From Pseudanabaena sp. M085S1SP2A07QC (GTDB taxonomy: Bacteria > Cyanobacteriota > Cyanobacteriia > Pseudanabaenales > Pseudanabaenaceae), in contig JADBWK010000024.1 in NCBI GenBank assembly GCA_020404895.1, positions 57,287 through 121,286 on the forward strand: a stretch of DNA of 64,000 bases. Reading direction: 5' to 3'. Both the position numbers and the translations under genes were made by a program. This document shows, in pieces, positions 10,727-19,595 of the stretch; the stretch's first letter is position 1; every line of letters starts with the position of its first letter. The notes beneath the pieces are model-generated. The model did not search any database. It was not told where the DNA came from and was given only the letters and a program-made list of their open reading frames with translations.

Positions 10727-10753
10727 AAAAAGCGGCGCAAGTCGCCGCTTTTT
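10727..10753 (+). terminator. Rho-independent terminator of the surface operon
   Basis: GCGGCG (10732-10737) pairs with CGCCGC (10743-10748) across a 5-nt loop. The stem is flanked by A5 and T5. It lies 4 nt after the stop codon. Confidence 0.85.
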
Positions 10754-10780
10754 GTTGTCGGATCAATCAGATACCCAATT

Positions 10781-10830
10781 ATCAATAAAGAAAAAAGCAC
10801 GTCGTATGACGTGCTTTTTTCTTTATTGAT
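10781..10830. terminator. Bidirectional hairpin with 23-bp perfect arms, downstream of rpmJ
   Basis: The arms 10781-10803 and 10808-10830 are exact reverse complements around GTAT. A6 and T6 tracts inside the arms allow termination in either direction. The hairpin follows the minus-strand rpmJ gene by about 20 nt. Confidence 0.75.
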
Positions 10831-10850
10831 AAATAACGCAAAATCGTTGA

Positions 10851-10976
10851 TTATCCTTGACGAGCTTTGAACTTTGGGTTTGACTTACAAATGACATAAA
10901 TTCGGCCGCGACGACGCACAACTTTGCAGTCCTTATGGCGAGTTTTTGCCGATCTGAGGGAGCTAACAACTTTCAT
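10851..10976 (-). CDS. rpmJ: 50S ribosomal protein L36, zinc-free (YkgO/type B) form
   Basis: A 41-codon frame on the minus strand encodes a protein beginning [17 protein letters not shown] and ending [15 protein letters not shown], an unmistakable L36. L36 is the smallest protein of the large subunit, binds 23S rRNA domains II/VI and stabilises the assembled 50S. The usual cyanobacterial form carries a CxxC...C...H zinc ribbon. This one has only two cysteines (C17, C30) and no CxxC, plus the 4-5 residue insertion typical of the YkgO-like paralogue. It stands alone, away from the spc operon. No clear Shine-Dalgarno is visible upstream. Whether it is the only L36 of the cell or a zinc-starvation spare cannot be told from this window. 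Confidence 0.93.
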   Translation of the reverse strand: MKVVSSLRSAKTRHKDCKVVRRRGRIYVICKSNPKFKARQG

Positions 10977-11050
10977 GAACTAATGCCTAACGTTTACTGA
11001 TGATCAAAATTTTTGACACGGCTTTTAATCCTAGCATGATTTTTGACCAG

Positions 11051-11110
11051 ACATTAAAGCCAATTTTAAAGATAGTGCTATGCACTATCTTTAAAAATTG
11101 GCTTTAATGT
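11051..11110. repeat. Long inverted repeat between rpmJ and the WecA-like gene
   Basis: Arms 11051-11078 and 11082-11110 are complementary except for one extra A on the right side, with the centre GTGC-TAT-GCAC. There is no terminal U-tract. It lies 78 nt before the next start codon, in a place where it could fold in the leader mRNA of either neighbour. Confidence 0.7.
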
Positions 11111-11187
11111 AGTTGTGTTTAGCCAATCCAGTGCTATGCTTGCAAGCATAAATTTGCTCAATCCCAACACTTAATTTTATTCTTGTA

Positions 11188-12288
11188 ATGCTGCATCCAA
11201 CTGCCATTCCTTACTTGGTCGCCTTTGCAGTATCTGCGATCGTGGTGTGGCTAAGTACTCCGATTATTCGCCATTTTGGTCTTAAAGCAGGATTAGTAGA
11301 CAAACCTAACCATCGTAAAATGCATACAACCCCAGTTGTGCGTGTTGGTGGGGTAGCAATTTTTTTGGGCAGTGTCAGCGCCTTGCTGCTAATTTGGGTA
11401 GGCGGATACTTTGGGATATTACCGCAGACTAGAGAATATGAAGTCTGGGGTGTAACCATCGGTGGCGCAGCCTTTTTTCTAATTGGTTTTGCCGACGACC
11501 TGTTTAATTTGCCGCCATTACCCAGATTACTCGCTCAGTTAGCAGTATCCGCCGCCGCATGGCGCGTGGGTGTAAGAATAGATTTTATTTCAGTGCCATT
11601 TATCGGCATTATCAAATTTGGTTGGTTTAGCTTGCCAATTACGATGGTTTGGCTTTCGGGCATGGCAAATGCGATCAATTGGTTGGATGGACTTGATGGA
11701 CTTGCCGCAGGAGTAACCACGATCGCAGCCGCTGTAATTTTAATCACTAGTTTATTTATGAAGCAACCTGCGGCGGCTCTGATTGCTGCGGCGCTAGCTG
11801 GTGGATGTTTAGGCTTCTTAAGATACAACTTCAAGCCTAAAGGCTCTGCGGAAATCTTTATGGGTGATGGTGGTGCTTATTTCTTGGGGTTTACCCTCGC
11901 AGGGGTGAGCGTCATCGGACTGGTCAAGGCAGTGGCGACGGTGGCGCTAATTATGCCCTACATGATTCTTGCAGTGCCGATTGTGGATGCGACAGCAGTA
12001 ATTTTGCAGAGAATTAGGCGAGGTGAGTCGCCAATGTCCGCAGGTAAGAATCATTTGCACCATCGCTTAGTCCAAGCAGGTGTATCAAAAAGGCTCACGG
12101 TTTTATTTATCTATGCCCTGACCCTCTGGGTTGGCAGTATCGCGATGGCGGTTTCAGGGATGCCTGCGGGGGGAACCTATGCGGCAATTAGTACTTTATT
12201 GATGGCTTACGCTTGCTTCAAGGTCTGGCAGCGGATTAGAGCTCAAGAACTGCGATCGCAAAAAGAACAGTCGATCAGCGATCGGTAA
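11188..12288 (+). CDS. WecA/TagO-type undecaprenyl-phosphate HexNAc-1-phosphate transferase
   Basis: The 366-residue polytopic membrane protein is of the MraY/WecA family (glycosyltransferase family 4). It transfers a sugar-1-phosphate from a UDP-sugar to undecaprenyl phosphate, starting O-antigen, exopolysaccharide or wall-polymer synthesis. Family motifs are clear and in order: DKPNHRKMHTTPVVRVGG near residue 38, GFADDLFNLPPLPR (Mg2+ aspartates) near 99, NAINWLDGLDGLAAG near 157, GDGGAYFLGF near 226, and the cytoplasmic HLHHRL loop near 287. About ten hydrophobic helices can be counted. It is not MraY, which has a different HHE signature. The exact sugar (GlcNAc or other) is not decidable. 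The gene stands alone, convergent with sat. Confidence 0.88.
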   Translation: MLHPTAIPYLVAFAVSAIVVWLSTPIIRHFGLKAGLVDKPNHRKMHTTPVVRVGGVAIFLGSVSALLLIWVGGYFGILPQTREYEVWGVTIGGAAFFLIGFADDLFNLPPLPRLLAQLAVSAAAWRVGVRIDFISVPFIGIIKFGWFSLPITMVWLSGMANAINWLDGLDGLAAGVTTIAAAVILITSLFMKQPAAALIAAALAGGCLGFLRYNFKPKGSAEIFMGDGGAYFLGFTLAGVSVIGLVKAVATVALIMPYMILAVPIVDATAVILQRIRRGESPMSAGKNHLHHRLVQAGVSKRLTVLFIYALTLWVGSIAMAVSGMPAGGTYAAISTLLMAYACFKVWQRIRAQELRSQKEQSISDR

Positions 12289-12291
12289 AAC

Positions 12292-12320
12292 AAAAAAGAG
12301 GCGCAAAGCGCCTCTTTTTT
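12292..12320. terminator. Shared bidirectional terminator between the WecA-like gene and sat
   Basis: The 13-bp arms 12292-12304 and 12308-12320 are perfect, with loop AAA and A6/T6 ends. The hairpin sits between two convergent stop codons and overlaps the sat stop by two bases. Confidence 0.88.
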
Positions 12321-13521
12321 AGATTTCAAAGCCTGTCGCAGCTTCTTCGATCGCCATTTTGTGCATCACTTTCGCCAATTCCGCCGCTACTTCAGGACGT
12401 GAGAATTCAGGCGGCGGACATTCACCACGACGGAGCATTTCGCGGACTTTTGTACCAGAAAGATGGACGCGCTCTTCGGGAAGACTGGCACTGGTTTTAG
12501 TGGTTGCCATGCCCTGAACTCGTTTGCAATAGAAAGCATGTTCAAACATCAAAGGAATAATTCCTAGTTCGCCATCTTCAAACTCATAGAAAATATGTTG
12601 TGCGTCATAGGTTCCGTAGTAGTCTCCGACACCTGCATGATCGCGCCCGACGATGAAGTGAGTACAACCATAGTTTTTGCGAATCAAAGCATGGAAAATC
12701 GCCTCGCGGGGGCCAGCGTAGCGCATCGCCGCAGGATTAATCGCTAGAGTTACCCGATCCAATGGGAAGTAATGCTCCAGCATGATTTCATAGCAACGCA
12801 TCCGCACATCCGCAGGCACATCATCGCTCTTAGTTGCGCCAACTAAAGGATGCAAGAACAAACCATCGACCATTTCGAGCGCACATTTTTGGATATATTC
12901 ATGGGCGCGATGGATCGGATTACGAGTTTGGAAACCGACAATGGTGCGCCAACCTTTTTCGATAAATAATTCGCGAGAATCTACAGGATCGATCTGGTAA
13001 GTGGGGAAAAGTGGGTGAGGACGACGTTCTAATAGCCAGACATCACCAGCCAGATATACATCACCTTGGGCATAGACGACCTTGACCCCTGGGTGGCGAT
13101 CTTCGTTGGTGCGATAGACATGGAGGGCTTCTTTGAGTTTGTCGTATTTATACTTTTCGCTTAGTTCTAATACGCCGATAAATATGCCATTGGTGTCATT
13201 TAAACGGACAAGGCTACCAACGTTTAAGTTGTCGGCAACTTCAGAAGTGACAGGTAATGTAATTGGAATCGACCAAGGCAAGCCATTGGCGAGACGCATA
13301 TTTAAAACTACTGACTCATAGTCAGCTTTGCCTAAGAAGCCTGTCAATGGGCTAAATCCACCGATCGCTATTAGCTCAAGATCGGAGAGCGATCGCTCAG
13401 TCAGTTGCACAATTGGCAAGTGGTCAGCTTTGCTATAAAAAACTTCTTTTTGGGCTTCTGTAGCCATGCGGTTGATCAGTTGACCACCATGCGGTGCAAT
13501 GTTTTTGAGTTGTCGAGCCAT
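12319..13521 (-). CDS. sat: Sulfate adenylyltransferase (ATP sulfurylase)
   Basis: The enzyme converts ATP plus sulfate to adenosine 5'-phosphosulfate and pyrophosphate, the first step of assimilatory sulfate reduction, in the cytoplasm. The 400-residue protein is the homooligomeric Met3/Sat type. It shows the N-terminal PUA-like part with GGFSPLTGF, the nucleotide-binding [11 protein letters not shown] (QxRN/HxxH-type motif) near residue 190, the [12 protein letters not shown] motif near 280, and the C-terminal [13 protein letters not shown]. An in-frame TTG at 13536 would add five residues; ATG 13521 (MARQLKN) is chosen because it is a stronger start codon. No strong Shine-Dalgarno is visible. 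No kinase domain is fused and no cysH or cysC lies nearby. The gene is divergent from xfp across 556 nt. Confidence 0.95.
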   Translation of the reverse strand: MARQLKNIAPHGGQLINRMATEAQKEVFYSKADHLPIVQLTERSLSDLELIAIGGFSPLTGFLGKADYESVVLNMRLANGLPWSIPITLPVTSEVADNLNVGSLVRLNDTNGIFIGVLELSEKYKYDKLKEALHVYRTNEDRHPGVKVVYAQGDVYLAGDVWLLERRPHPLFPTYQIDPVDSRELFIEKGWRTIVGFQTRNPIHRAHEYIQKCALEMVDGLFLHPLVGATKSDDVPADVRMRCYEIMLEHYFPLDRVTLAINPAAMRYAGPREAIFHALIRKNYGCTHFIVGRDHAGVGDYYGTYDAQHIFYEFEDGELGIIPLMFEHAFYCKRVQGMATTKTSASLPEERVHLSGTKVREMLRRGECPPPEFSRPEVAAELAKVMHKMAIEEAATGFEI

Positions 13522-14077
13522 GACGTTTGAGTTCAAAGGGTTTGATTTACTAAGATTCTAGTTTTTAGCGAAGTTTAAGGTTATACCAAAAGATTAAAGC
13601 GGCTTAGCCGTTTCATCTTTTAAAAATCTTGTTGAACTTGCTTTTAATTCACAAAAATATACTAATATTTTTGTGAATTAGCGTAATTTATTGTTACAAG
13701 CTATGGAAAAATAACTTGGTTAAGATTTCTAGAATTATTAAGTTAATGTTAACTTTTTTTGACAATAAATTTTGAATTTGAGTCGTAATTCTGATTATAA
13801 AAATCGATTTTGGAGCTTTCAGTGCAAATTTCTCAAAAATAAAAATACAAATAAAAGAGAAGTCAAAGCTTCGCTCTGTCTTCTCTTTATTATGAAACCT
13901 TATATAGAAGTATAAGCGATCCCCAACCGCAAATCTAAACCAGACATAGGGATATGCGATCCTAATTAGCTAATCTAAAAGAGATATACACATCCCTCAG
14001 AATTCTTGCAATCTCATGTAGACTTGTGAAGTCAGAAGCTATAAAACTATTTAGCGACAGGAACAAATCGTAATTTT
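13522..14077. other. AT-rich divergent intergenic region between sat and xfp
   Basis: The 556 nt hold no convincing gene. They contain an imperfect hairpin at 13588-13621, the 16-bp perfect inverted repeat at 13645-13680, a dyad AAGTTAA-TG-TTAACTT near 13739, and an imperfect hairpin at about 13851-13890. A TTGACA occurs at 13759-13764 without a well-spaced -10 box. Promoters for sat and xfp must lie here, but none can be assigned with confidence. A weak AGGA at about 14059 precedes xfp. Confidence 0.6.
13645..13680. repeat. Palindrome with TAATTCACAAAA ends
   Basis: Perfect 16-bp arms (13645-13660 and 13665-13680) surround ACTA. The outer sequence AATTCACAAAA is shared with the hairpin at 47296-47329. 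Confidence 0.7.
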
Positions 14078-16525
14078 ATGGTAACAACTCCTCTCAAAAT
14101 GGCTGACACAGACTCCGCTACTACAGCAATTAGTTGCTATGGCTCTGCACGCTCCACTCTTGCAGGAACCCCTCTCAGTGCCGAAGAACTGCGGAAAACC
14201 GATGCCTACTGGCGGGCTTGTAATTATCTCGCGATCGGGATGATCTATCTGCGCGAAAATCCACTTTTGCGTGAACCTCTCAAGCCAGAACATGTCAAAA
14301 ATCGCCTACTCGGACATTGGGGATCGAGCCCTGGCATGAGTTTCGTCTATACGCATTTAAATCGTCTGATTAAGAAATACGATTTGAATGCCATCTTTTT
14401 GGCAGGACCTGGACATGGCGCACCAGGTATTTTAGGTCCTGTCTATTTGGAAGGAACCTATTCCGAGGTTTACCACGACATCAGCGAAGATGAAGATGGC
14501 ATGAAGCTCTTCTTCAAGCAATTCTCTTTTCCCGGTGGAATTGGTAGCCACTGCACCCCTGAAACTCCAGGATCGATTCATGAGGGTGGAGAACTCGGTT
14601 ACAGCGTTTCCCATGCCTATGGAACTGTATTTGACAATCCCGATTTAATTTCGGTAGTGATGGTCGGTGATGGTGAATCAGAAACTGGTCCCCTCGCCAC
14701 TGCTTGGCATTCAAACAAGTTTATCAATCCGATCCGTGATGGTGCGGTATTGCCAATTCTGCATTTGAATGGCTATAAGATTAACAATCCGACAGTGCTA
14801 TCGCGCATCAGCCATGAAGAGCTAGAAAGCCTATTCATTGGCTATGGTTATCAACCCTACTTTGTGGAAGGTTCCGATCCTGAGTCGATGCATCAGGCGA
14901 TCGCCGCTACCCTTGAGCATTGCATTAACGAGATTAGACGCATTCAAATGGAATCTCGGAGTACAGGTGTTCCCACAAGGGCAAAGTTCCCAATGATCGT
15001 GTTTCGGACTCCCAAGGGCTGGACAGGTCCCAAGGAAGTAGATGGGCATAAAGTCGAAGGCTTTTGGCGAGCGCACCAAGTGCCACTGTCGGGAATGCAT
15101 AATAATCCCGAACATTTAAAAATGTTATCGGATTGGATGCAGAGCTATAAACCTGATGAATTGTTTGATGCTTCAGGCAAGTTGATTCCTGAATTAAAGG
15201 ATCTTGCTCCCACAGGCGATCGCCGTATGAGCGCGAACCCGATCGCTAATGGTGGTTTAGTTCGTCGTGGTTTGAGAATGCCCGATTTTCGCAGTTATGG
15301 CGTAAAAATCGAGAAGGCAGGGACGATTGAAGCCGAAAATACCAAACCTTTAGGTGTTTTCTTGCGCGATGTGATGCGTCAAAACATGGATAATTTCCGT
15401 GTCTTTGGTCCCGATGAAAACACATCTAATAAACTGCAAGCGATTTATGAAGTCAGTAAGAAGTTCTGGATAGCTGAATATCTGCCTGAAGATGCTGATG
15501 GTGGTGAATTAGCTACGGATGGTCGCGTGATGGAAATCCTTAGCGAACATACCTTAGAAGGCTGGCTAGAGGGATATTTACTGACAGGAAGACATGGATT
15601 CTTCTCGACCTATGAATCCTTTGTGCATGTGATCGACTCGATGATCAACCAGCATTGTAAATGGTTGGAAATCAGTAGAGAGATTCCTTGGCGATCGCCG
15701 ATCGCGTCGCTTAATCTCTTGATTACCTCAACAGTATGGCGACAAGACCACAATGGCTTTACCCATCAAGATCCTGGATTCTTGGATGTAGTGGTAAACA
15801 AGAGTGCAGAGGTAACACGCATCTATTTGCCTCCCGATGTGAATACACTGCTATCGGTTTCCGATCATTGTTTGCGTAGTACTGACTATGTGAATGTGAT
15901 CGTCTGCGATAAGCAATCGCATTTACAATTCCTTAATATGGAAGATGCGGTTAAGCACTGCACCAAAGGCTTAGGTATTTGGGACTGGGCAAGCAATGAT
16001 CAAGGTGCGGAACCTGATGTGGTGATGGTAGGATGTGGAGACATTCTCACTCAAGAGGCTTTAGCCGCCACAATCTTGTTATGGGAGCATTTCCCAGAGT
16101 TGAAGATCCGTTTTATCAATGTTGTCGATTTGTTCAAGTTACAGCCTGATACTGAGCATCCTCACGGTTTAAGCGATCGCGATTTTGATTCGCTGTTCAC
16201 CACTGATAAGCCAATCATTTTCAACTTCCACGGTTATCCTTGGTTGATTCACCGTCTCGCCTATCGCCGTACCAATCACAAAAATCTGCATGTGCGCGGT
16301 TACAAGGAGAAGGGTAATATCAACACACCTTTGGAACTGGCGATCAATAACCAAGTTGATCGTTTTAGTCTGGCGATCGATGTAATAGATCGTGTGCCAA
16401 AGCTCAAAAATATCGGCTCTCATGCGAAGGAAGCTTTGCTCAATCAACAAATTGATTGTCGTCGATATGCTTACGAGCATGGTATCGATATGCCTGAAAT
16501 CGTGAACTGGCGTTATCCCCATTAA
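14078..16525 (+). CDS. xfp: Xylulose-5-phosphate/fructose-6-phosphate phosphoketolase
   Basis: This thiamine-diphosphate enzyme cleaves xylulose-5-P (or fructose-6-P) with phosphate to acetyl-phosphate plus glyceraldehyde-3-P (or erythrose-4-P). The 815-residue length is normal. Family features are [19 protein letters not shown] near residue 85, the GPGHGAPG loop near 109, and the TPP/Mg motif starting at GDGESETG near 197 with the downstream Asn about 25-30 residues on. [10 protein letters not shown] is near the C terminus. ATG 14078 gives the usual N terminus. Downstream come a histidine phosphatase (56 nt gap) and acetate kinase. Together xfp and ackA turn sugar phosphate into acetate plus ATP without pyruvate dehydrogenase, a known cyanobacterial carbon shunt used in the dark or in mixotrophy. 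Co-transcription is inferred from orientation and spacing. Confidence 0.96.
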   Translation: MVTTPLKMADTDSATTAISCYGSARSTLAGTPLSAEELRKTDAYWRACNYLAIGMIYLRENPLLREPLKPEHVKNRLLGHWGSSPGMSFVYTHLNRLIKKYDLNAIFLAGPGHGAPGILGPVYLEGTYSEVYHDISEDEDGMKLFFKQFSFPGGIGSHCTPETPGSIHEGGELGYSVSHAYGTVFDNPDLISVVMVGDGESETGPLATAWHSNKFINPIRDGAVLPILHLNGYKINNPTVLSRISHEELESLFIGYGYQPYFVEGSDPESMHQAIAATLEHCINEIRRIQMESRSTGVPTRAKFPMIVFRTPKGWTGPKEVDGHKVEGFWRAHQVPLSGMHNNPEHLKMLSDWMQSYKPDELFDASGKLIPELKDLAPTGDRRMSANPIANGGLVRRGLRMPDFRSYGVKIEKAGTIEAENTKPLGVFLRDVMRQNMDNFRVFGPDENTSNKLQAIYEVSKKFWIAEYLPEDADGGELATDGRVMEILSEHTLEGWLEGYLLTGRHGFFSTYESFVHVIDSMINQHCKWLEISREIPWRSPIASLNLLITSTVWRQDHNGFTHQDPGFLDVVVNKSAEVTRIYLPPDVNTLLSVSDHCLRSTDYVNVIVCDKQSHLQFLNMEDAVKHCTKGLGIWDWASNDQGAEPDVVMVGCGDILTQEALAATILLWEHFPELKIRFINVVDLFKLQPDTEHPHGLSDRDFDSLFTTDKPIIFNFHGYPWLIHRLAYRRTNHKNLHVRGYKEKGNINTPLELAINNQVDRFSLAIDVIDRVPKLKNIGSHAKEALLNQQIDCRRYAYEHGIDMPEIVNWRYPH

Positions 16526-16566
16526 GCCCTCACCCCCAGCCCCTCTCCCATTGGGAGAGGGGAGCA
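16526..16566 (+). repeat. Dispersed GC-rich hairpin repeat (CCCTCTCCC...GGGAGAGGG type)
   Basis: CCCCTCTCCC pairs with GGGAGAGGGG across ATT. The motif and its CCCTCACCCCCAG lead-in are of a kind widely dispersed in cyanobacterial intergenic DNA. It lies between xfp and the phosphatase and could make an mRNA stem there. Confidence 0.6.
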
Positions 16567-16581
16567 AATCAATAAGGAATT

Positions 16582-17220
16582 ATGAGCTTAAAACTATACC
16601 TGCTTCGTCATGGAGAAACTGCCTATAGTCGCACTGGTGGCTATTGTGGAGAGCTTGATCCTGAGTTAACTGAGAATGGTGAAAAAATGGCGATCGCCTT
16701 TGCTCAAGCTCATCAAGCGATCGCATGGGATGCCGTATTTGTCAGCCCCATGAAACGCACGATCTCCACAGCCACGCCATTATGCAAAGCGATCGGTATG
16801 GAAATGCAATTTCGAGATGGCTTGAAAGAATTACGTTATGGCAAATGGGAAGGACTAACCAACGAGTTTGTCAAAGAGAATTATAGTGATGATTATCTCC
16901 GTTGGTTAACGGAACCTGCGTGGAATCCCCCCACGGGCGGCGAAACCGCAGTACAGCTTGCCAGTCGAGCTTCATTTGTAGTTGCCGAAATTCAAGAAAT
17001 GTATCCATCAGGTAATGTATTAGTCGTTTCGCACAAGGCAACAATTCGCGTCATCTTGTGCGGTTTATTGGGAATCGACATGGGGCGATATCGCGATCGC
17101 ATTGATGTTCCTGCGGCTTCACTGAGTATTGTGCAGTTTGGCGCATTGGGACCAATGCTGAAGGTGTTAGGCGATCGCAGTTTTATGGATGCTGAGATGC
17201 GATCGCTTTCAGGAACTTAA
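16582..17220 (+). CDS. Histidine phosphatase family protein (GpmB-like)
   Basis: The 212-residue protein is of the phosphoglycerate-mutase-like branch of the histidine phosphatase superfamily. The catalytic RHGE motif is at residues 9-12 (LLRHGETAYS). The Arg of SPMKRTISTA is near 57, the acid Glu is in LKELRYGKWEGL near 83, and the second His is in VVSHKATIRV near 151. It most likely hydrolyses a phosphomonoester. True cofactor-dependent mutase activity is less likely because the length and insert pattern differ from GpmA. Its place between phosphoketolase and acetate kinase suggests a sugar-phosphate or related substrate, which is inference. The gap to ackA is 23 nt. Confidence 0.88.
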   Translation: MSLKLYLLRHGETAYSRTGGYCGELDPELTENGEKMAIAFAQAHQAIAWDAVFVSPMKRTISTATPLCKAIGMEMQFRDGLKELRYGKWEGLTNEFVKENYSDDYLRWLTEPAWNPPTGGETAVQLASRASFVVAEIQEMYPSGNVLVVSHKATIRVILCGLLGIDMGRYRDRIDVPAASLSIVQFGALGPMLKVLGDRSFMDAEMRSLSGT

Positions 17221-17243
17221 AATTTGCATTGCACAATCAAAAA

Positions 17244-18452
17244 ATGAAGATACTAATTCTCAATGCGGGATCGAGCAGTCAAAAAAGTTGTTTATACAAT
17301 TTAGAAGGTGTGTTACCCGATACGCCACCAGAAGCAATTTGGGAAGCGAGTATCGACTGGACACATCATGATGGGTTTGCGGAAATAAGGGTTAAACCTC
17401 AACATGGGCAGGTTTTAGAAGAAGAAATTGCTGCAACCTCCCGTCCTAAAATTATCGCGCATATGCTCGAAACCCTGTGGAGTGGTGAAACTCCAGTTCT
17501 TAAGAGCCCTTCAGAAGTAGATGTCATCGGGCATCGAGTGGTGCATGGTGGTGCAGAATATCGCCACAGTACGATCATTAATGACGAGGTGAAAGAGGCG
17601 ATCGCAAAATTAGCCATCTTCGCACCAGTACATAATCCCGCCAATTTGGAAGGGATTATTGCCGCCGAAAAAGTATTTGGGAACGTCCCGCAAGTTGCGG
17701 TGTTTGACACGGCTTTTCATGCTCATTTAGCTCCTGCCGCCTATACTTACGCAATCCCTACAAAATATACTGAGCGAGGGATTCGGCGCTATGGTTTTCA
17801 TGGTATAAGTCACCAATATTGTCGCGATCGCGCTGCAAGTATTCTCAATCGCAAAGTCGTAGATTTACGCTTGATTACCTGTCATTTAGGCAATGGATGC
17901 TCATTAGCTGCCATTCGGAATGGACAGAGTATTGATACGACGATGGGATTTACTCCCCTTGAAGGTTTGGTGATGGGTAGCCGCTCTGGTTCCATTGATG
18001 CTGGGATTCTCATCCATTTATTACGTCAGCCTGATATGGATGCTGAGAAACTCGATCGCCTATTAAATCGAGAATCAGGTTTGTTAGGTGTTTCAGGAAT
18101 TTCTGCGGATCTTCGCCCAGTTCTCAAGGCAATCGCAGAAGGCAATCAGCAAGCGCAACTAGCCTTTGATGTCTATGTGCATAGCCTGCGATCGCATATC
18201 GGCTCAATGTTAGCGAGTCTCGGCGGATTAGATGCCTTAGTATTCACCGCAGGAGTTGGCGAAAATGCTCCTTTAGTTAGGGAGAGAGCTTGTGCAGGAT
18301 TTGAGTTTTTAGGACTGAAACTGGATTTAGATAAGAACAATCAGAGATTGATGGATGTAGATATTTCTACTCCTGATTCGTCAGTACGAGTTTTAGTAAT
18401 TCATACCCAAGAAGATTGGGAAATTGCTCGTGAATGTTGGAATATAAAGTAA
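17244..18452 (+). CDS. ackA: Acetate kinase
   Basis: The enzyme transfers phosphate from acetyl-phosphate to ADP, giving acetate and ATP, in the cytoplasm. The 402-residue protein shows the ASKHA fold signatures MKILILNAGSSSQKS at the N terminus (family form NxGSSS-K), HRVVHGG near residue 93, HGISHQYC near 186, CHLGNGCSLAAI near 212, GFTPLEGLVMGSRSG near 233, and FTAGVGENAPLVR near 332. ATG 17244 is chosen over an in-frame TTG at 17229 because the acetate kinase N terminus starts exactly there. It is the last gene of the xfp cluster, providing the ATP-yielding step of the phosphoketolase route. No pta gene is nearby. Confidence 0.96.
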   Translation: MKILILNAGSSSQKSCLYNLEGVLPDTPPEAIWEASIDWTHHDGFAEIRVKPQHGQVLEEEIAATSRPKIIAHMLETLWSGETPVLKSPSEVDVIGHRVVHGGAEYRHSTIINDEVKEAIAKLAIFAPVHNPANLEGIIAAEKVFGNVPQVAVFDTAFHAHLAPAAYTYAIPTKYTERGIRRYGFHGISHQYCRDRAASILNRKVVDLRLITCHLGNGCSLAAIRNGQSIDTTMGFTPLEGLVMGSRSGSIDAGILIHLLRQPDMDAEKLDRLLNRESGLLGVSGISADLRPVLKAIAEGNQQAQLAFDVYVHSLRSHIGSMLASLGGLDALVFTAGVGENAPLVRERACAGFEFLGLKLDLDKNNQRLMDVDISTPDSSVRVLVIHTQEDWEIARECWNIK

Positions 18453-18463
18453 ATAAGCCAAGA

Positions 18464-18580
18464 ACTCAAGTTATTGGCTAAAAGCTAAAGTCAACTTCAG
18501 TGGACTACTGAATACTGTTAATTAACCCATTTCAATGGGTTTTAGCTCTTAGCCCGCACTTGAGTGCAGGGCATTCTGGA
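18464..18580 (+). repeat. REP-like structured repeat
   Basis: An outer stem, GGCTAAAAGCTAAA (18476-18489) against TTTAGCTCTTAGCC (18541-18554), encloses the hairpin AACCCAT-TTCA-ATGGGTT (18524-18541). A second hairpin of the GCCCGCACTTGAGTGC type follows (18552-18572). The arrangement resembles cyanobacterial REP sequences mobilised by tyrosine transposases; that link is inferred. Confidence 0.55.
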
Positions 18581-18621
18581 TGTGATAAAGTTTAGATTGT
18601 TAGTCTTGAGATAAGTGGCTT

Positions 18622-19161
18622 ATGGTTTTAGCAGCCCTTCATCCAGTTACCTTAGATGAGTTTTCTCAACTTCCCAATATTGAAGAATCTCCAGCTTGGG
18701 AATTTCTTAACGGTCAAGTATTGCAAAAGCCAATGCCTACTTTTTACCATAGCCTTTTGCAAAAGTATTTAGTTAGAGCGATCGACAATACTAATAGCAC
18801 CTACGAAGCGTTTCCAGAACTGCGCTGTATTTTGAGCAAAAACTCGGTTGTTCCAGATATAACTATCATTCATCAAAGTCGTATCCCATCCAGTAATGAG
18901 CCAATTCAAGGCGCTCCAGACTGGCTAATTGAGATTCTCTCGATTGATCAAAGCACAACCAAACTAATCTCAAAAATTCAAACTTGTCTAACAGAAGGAT
19001 CAAAACTTGGTTGGTTAATTGATAGCCAAGAACAAGTAATCATGATTTTTCGCCCCAATCATCCGTTCCAGCTTGTTAGCGGCGATCATCCTCTGATTTG
19101 TTTAGATGAGATGTCATTACAACTAACAGCCAACCAAGTTTTTGGATGCTTACAACGGTAA
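18622..19161 (+). CDS. Uma2 family endonuclease-like protein (DUF820)
   Basis: The 179-residue protein is of the Uma2/DUF820 family, which has a PD-(D/E)XK nuclease fold and is greatly expanded in cyanobacteria. Visible family features are the N-terminal TLDEFSQLPN, WEFLNGQVLQKPMP near residue 27, the acidic VVPDITII strand near 71 (active-site Asp), and PDWLIEILSIDQS near 94. The usual E-x-K is here E-I-L-S, so catalytic competence is uncertain. Biological function of the family is not established. It is a single gene with a strong terminator behind it. Confidence 0.82.
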   Translation: MVLAALHPVTLDEFSQLPNIEESPAWEFLNGQVLQKPMPTFYHSLLQKYLVRAIDNTNSTYEAFPELRCILSKNSVVPDITIIHQSRIPSSNEPIQGAPDWLIEILSIDQSTTKLISKIQTCLTEGSKLGWLIDSQEQVIMIFRPNHPFQLVSGDHPLICLDEMSLQLTANQVFGCLQR

Positions 19162-19200
19162 ATAAAAAAGAGGTCGCAATGCGACCTCTTTTTTATTTAC
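19158..19200. terminator. Bidirectional terminator, 21-bp perfect arms
   Basis: Arms 19158-19178 and 19180-19200 are exact complements around a single base, with A6/T6 tracts. It serves two convergent genes, and both stop codons lie within the arms. Confidence 0.88.
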
Positions 19201-19519
19201 CACTTATTTTGGCTTTATAGCCTAAACCTAGCAAGATCTGCAAAATTTTCTGACTACAATCGCCTTGAATTTCGATCGCTTGCCCCTTACATGTACCACC
19301 CGTTCCGCACTGATTTTTTAACTGCTTAGTCAGTTTTGCCAAATTCTCGGTTGTAGTCTGAAAACCTGTGATCTCAGTTACCGTCTTGCCACCCTTGCCT
19401 CGGCGCGTTACTTGAATGCGCGGATTTTGTTGCTGGGGTGGCAGATCGATCTCTTTTTGCTCAGAATCGTCTTCTTCAGGTGTGCCGAACTCACGGTAAA
19501 CTACGCGATTTTTGGTCAT
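19193..19519 (-). CDS. SUI1/eIF1-family translation factor (YciH-like)
   Basis: The 108-residue protein has a SUI1 domain in its last 75 residues (IQVTRRGKGGKTVTEITGF, then CGTGGTCKGQAIEIQGD and LLGLGYKAK). The basic first strand and the GT-GG-C-x-G loop are the RNA/ribosome-contact elements of eIF1 and its bacterial relative YciH. YciH affects initiation fidelity and stress translation in E. coli; the role in cyanobacteria is not settled. The N-terminal 30 residues are acidic and probably disordered. Confidence 0.88.
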   Translation of the reverse strand: MTKNRVVYREFGTPEEDDSEQKEIDLPPQQQNPRIQVTRRGKGGKTVTEITGFQTTTENLAKLTKQLKNQCGTGGTCKGQAIEIQGDCSQKILQILLGLGYKAKISGK

Positions 19520-19546
19520 AGCTGTAACTAATCATTAATAAAACCC

Positions 19547-19595
19547 AATAATTTTATTGAGAGGGTGGCTTTGCCACCCTCTCAATAAAATTATT
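19547..19595. terminator. Long palindrome downstream of the coiled-coil gene
   Basis: The 23-bp perfect arms (19547-19569 and 19573-19595) surround a TTT loop. Its right end overlaps the stop codon of the minus-strand gene at 19594. An A/T-rich outer arm makes it a plausible terminator. Confidence 0.75.

Larger units (their letters stand above)
10723..11187. other. Spacer around rpmJ
   Basis: Apart from rpmJ (10851-10976), the 465 nt hold only hairpins (10727-10753, 10781-10830 and 11051-11110). A frame crossing 10537-10800 on the minus strand is a shadow of the DUF11 gene and its terminator. Confidence 0.7.

Noticed and set aside
13759..13800. TTGACA upstream of xfp as a promoter
   Set aside because: No -10 element at normal spacing.
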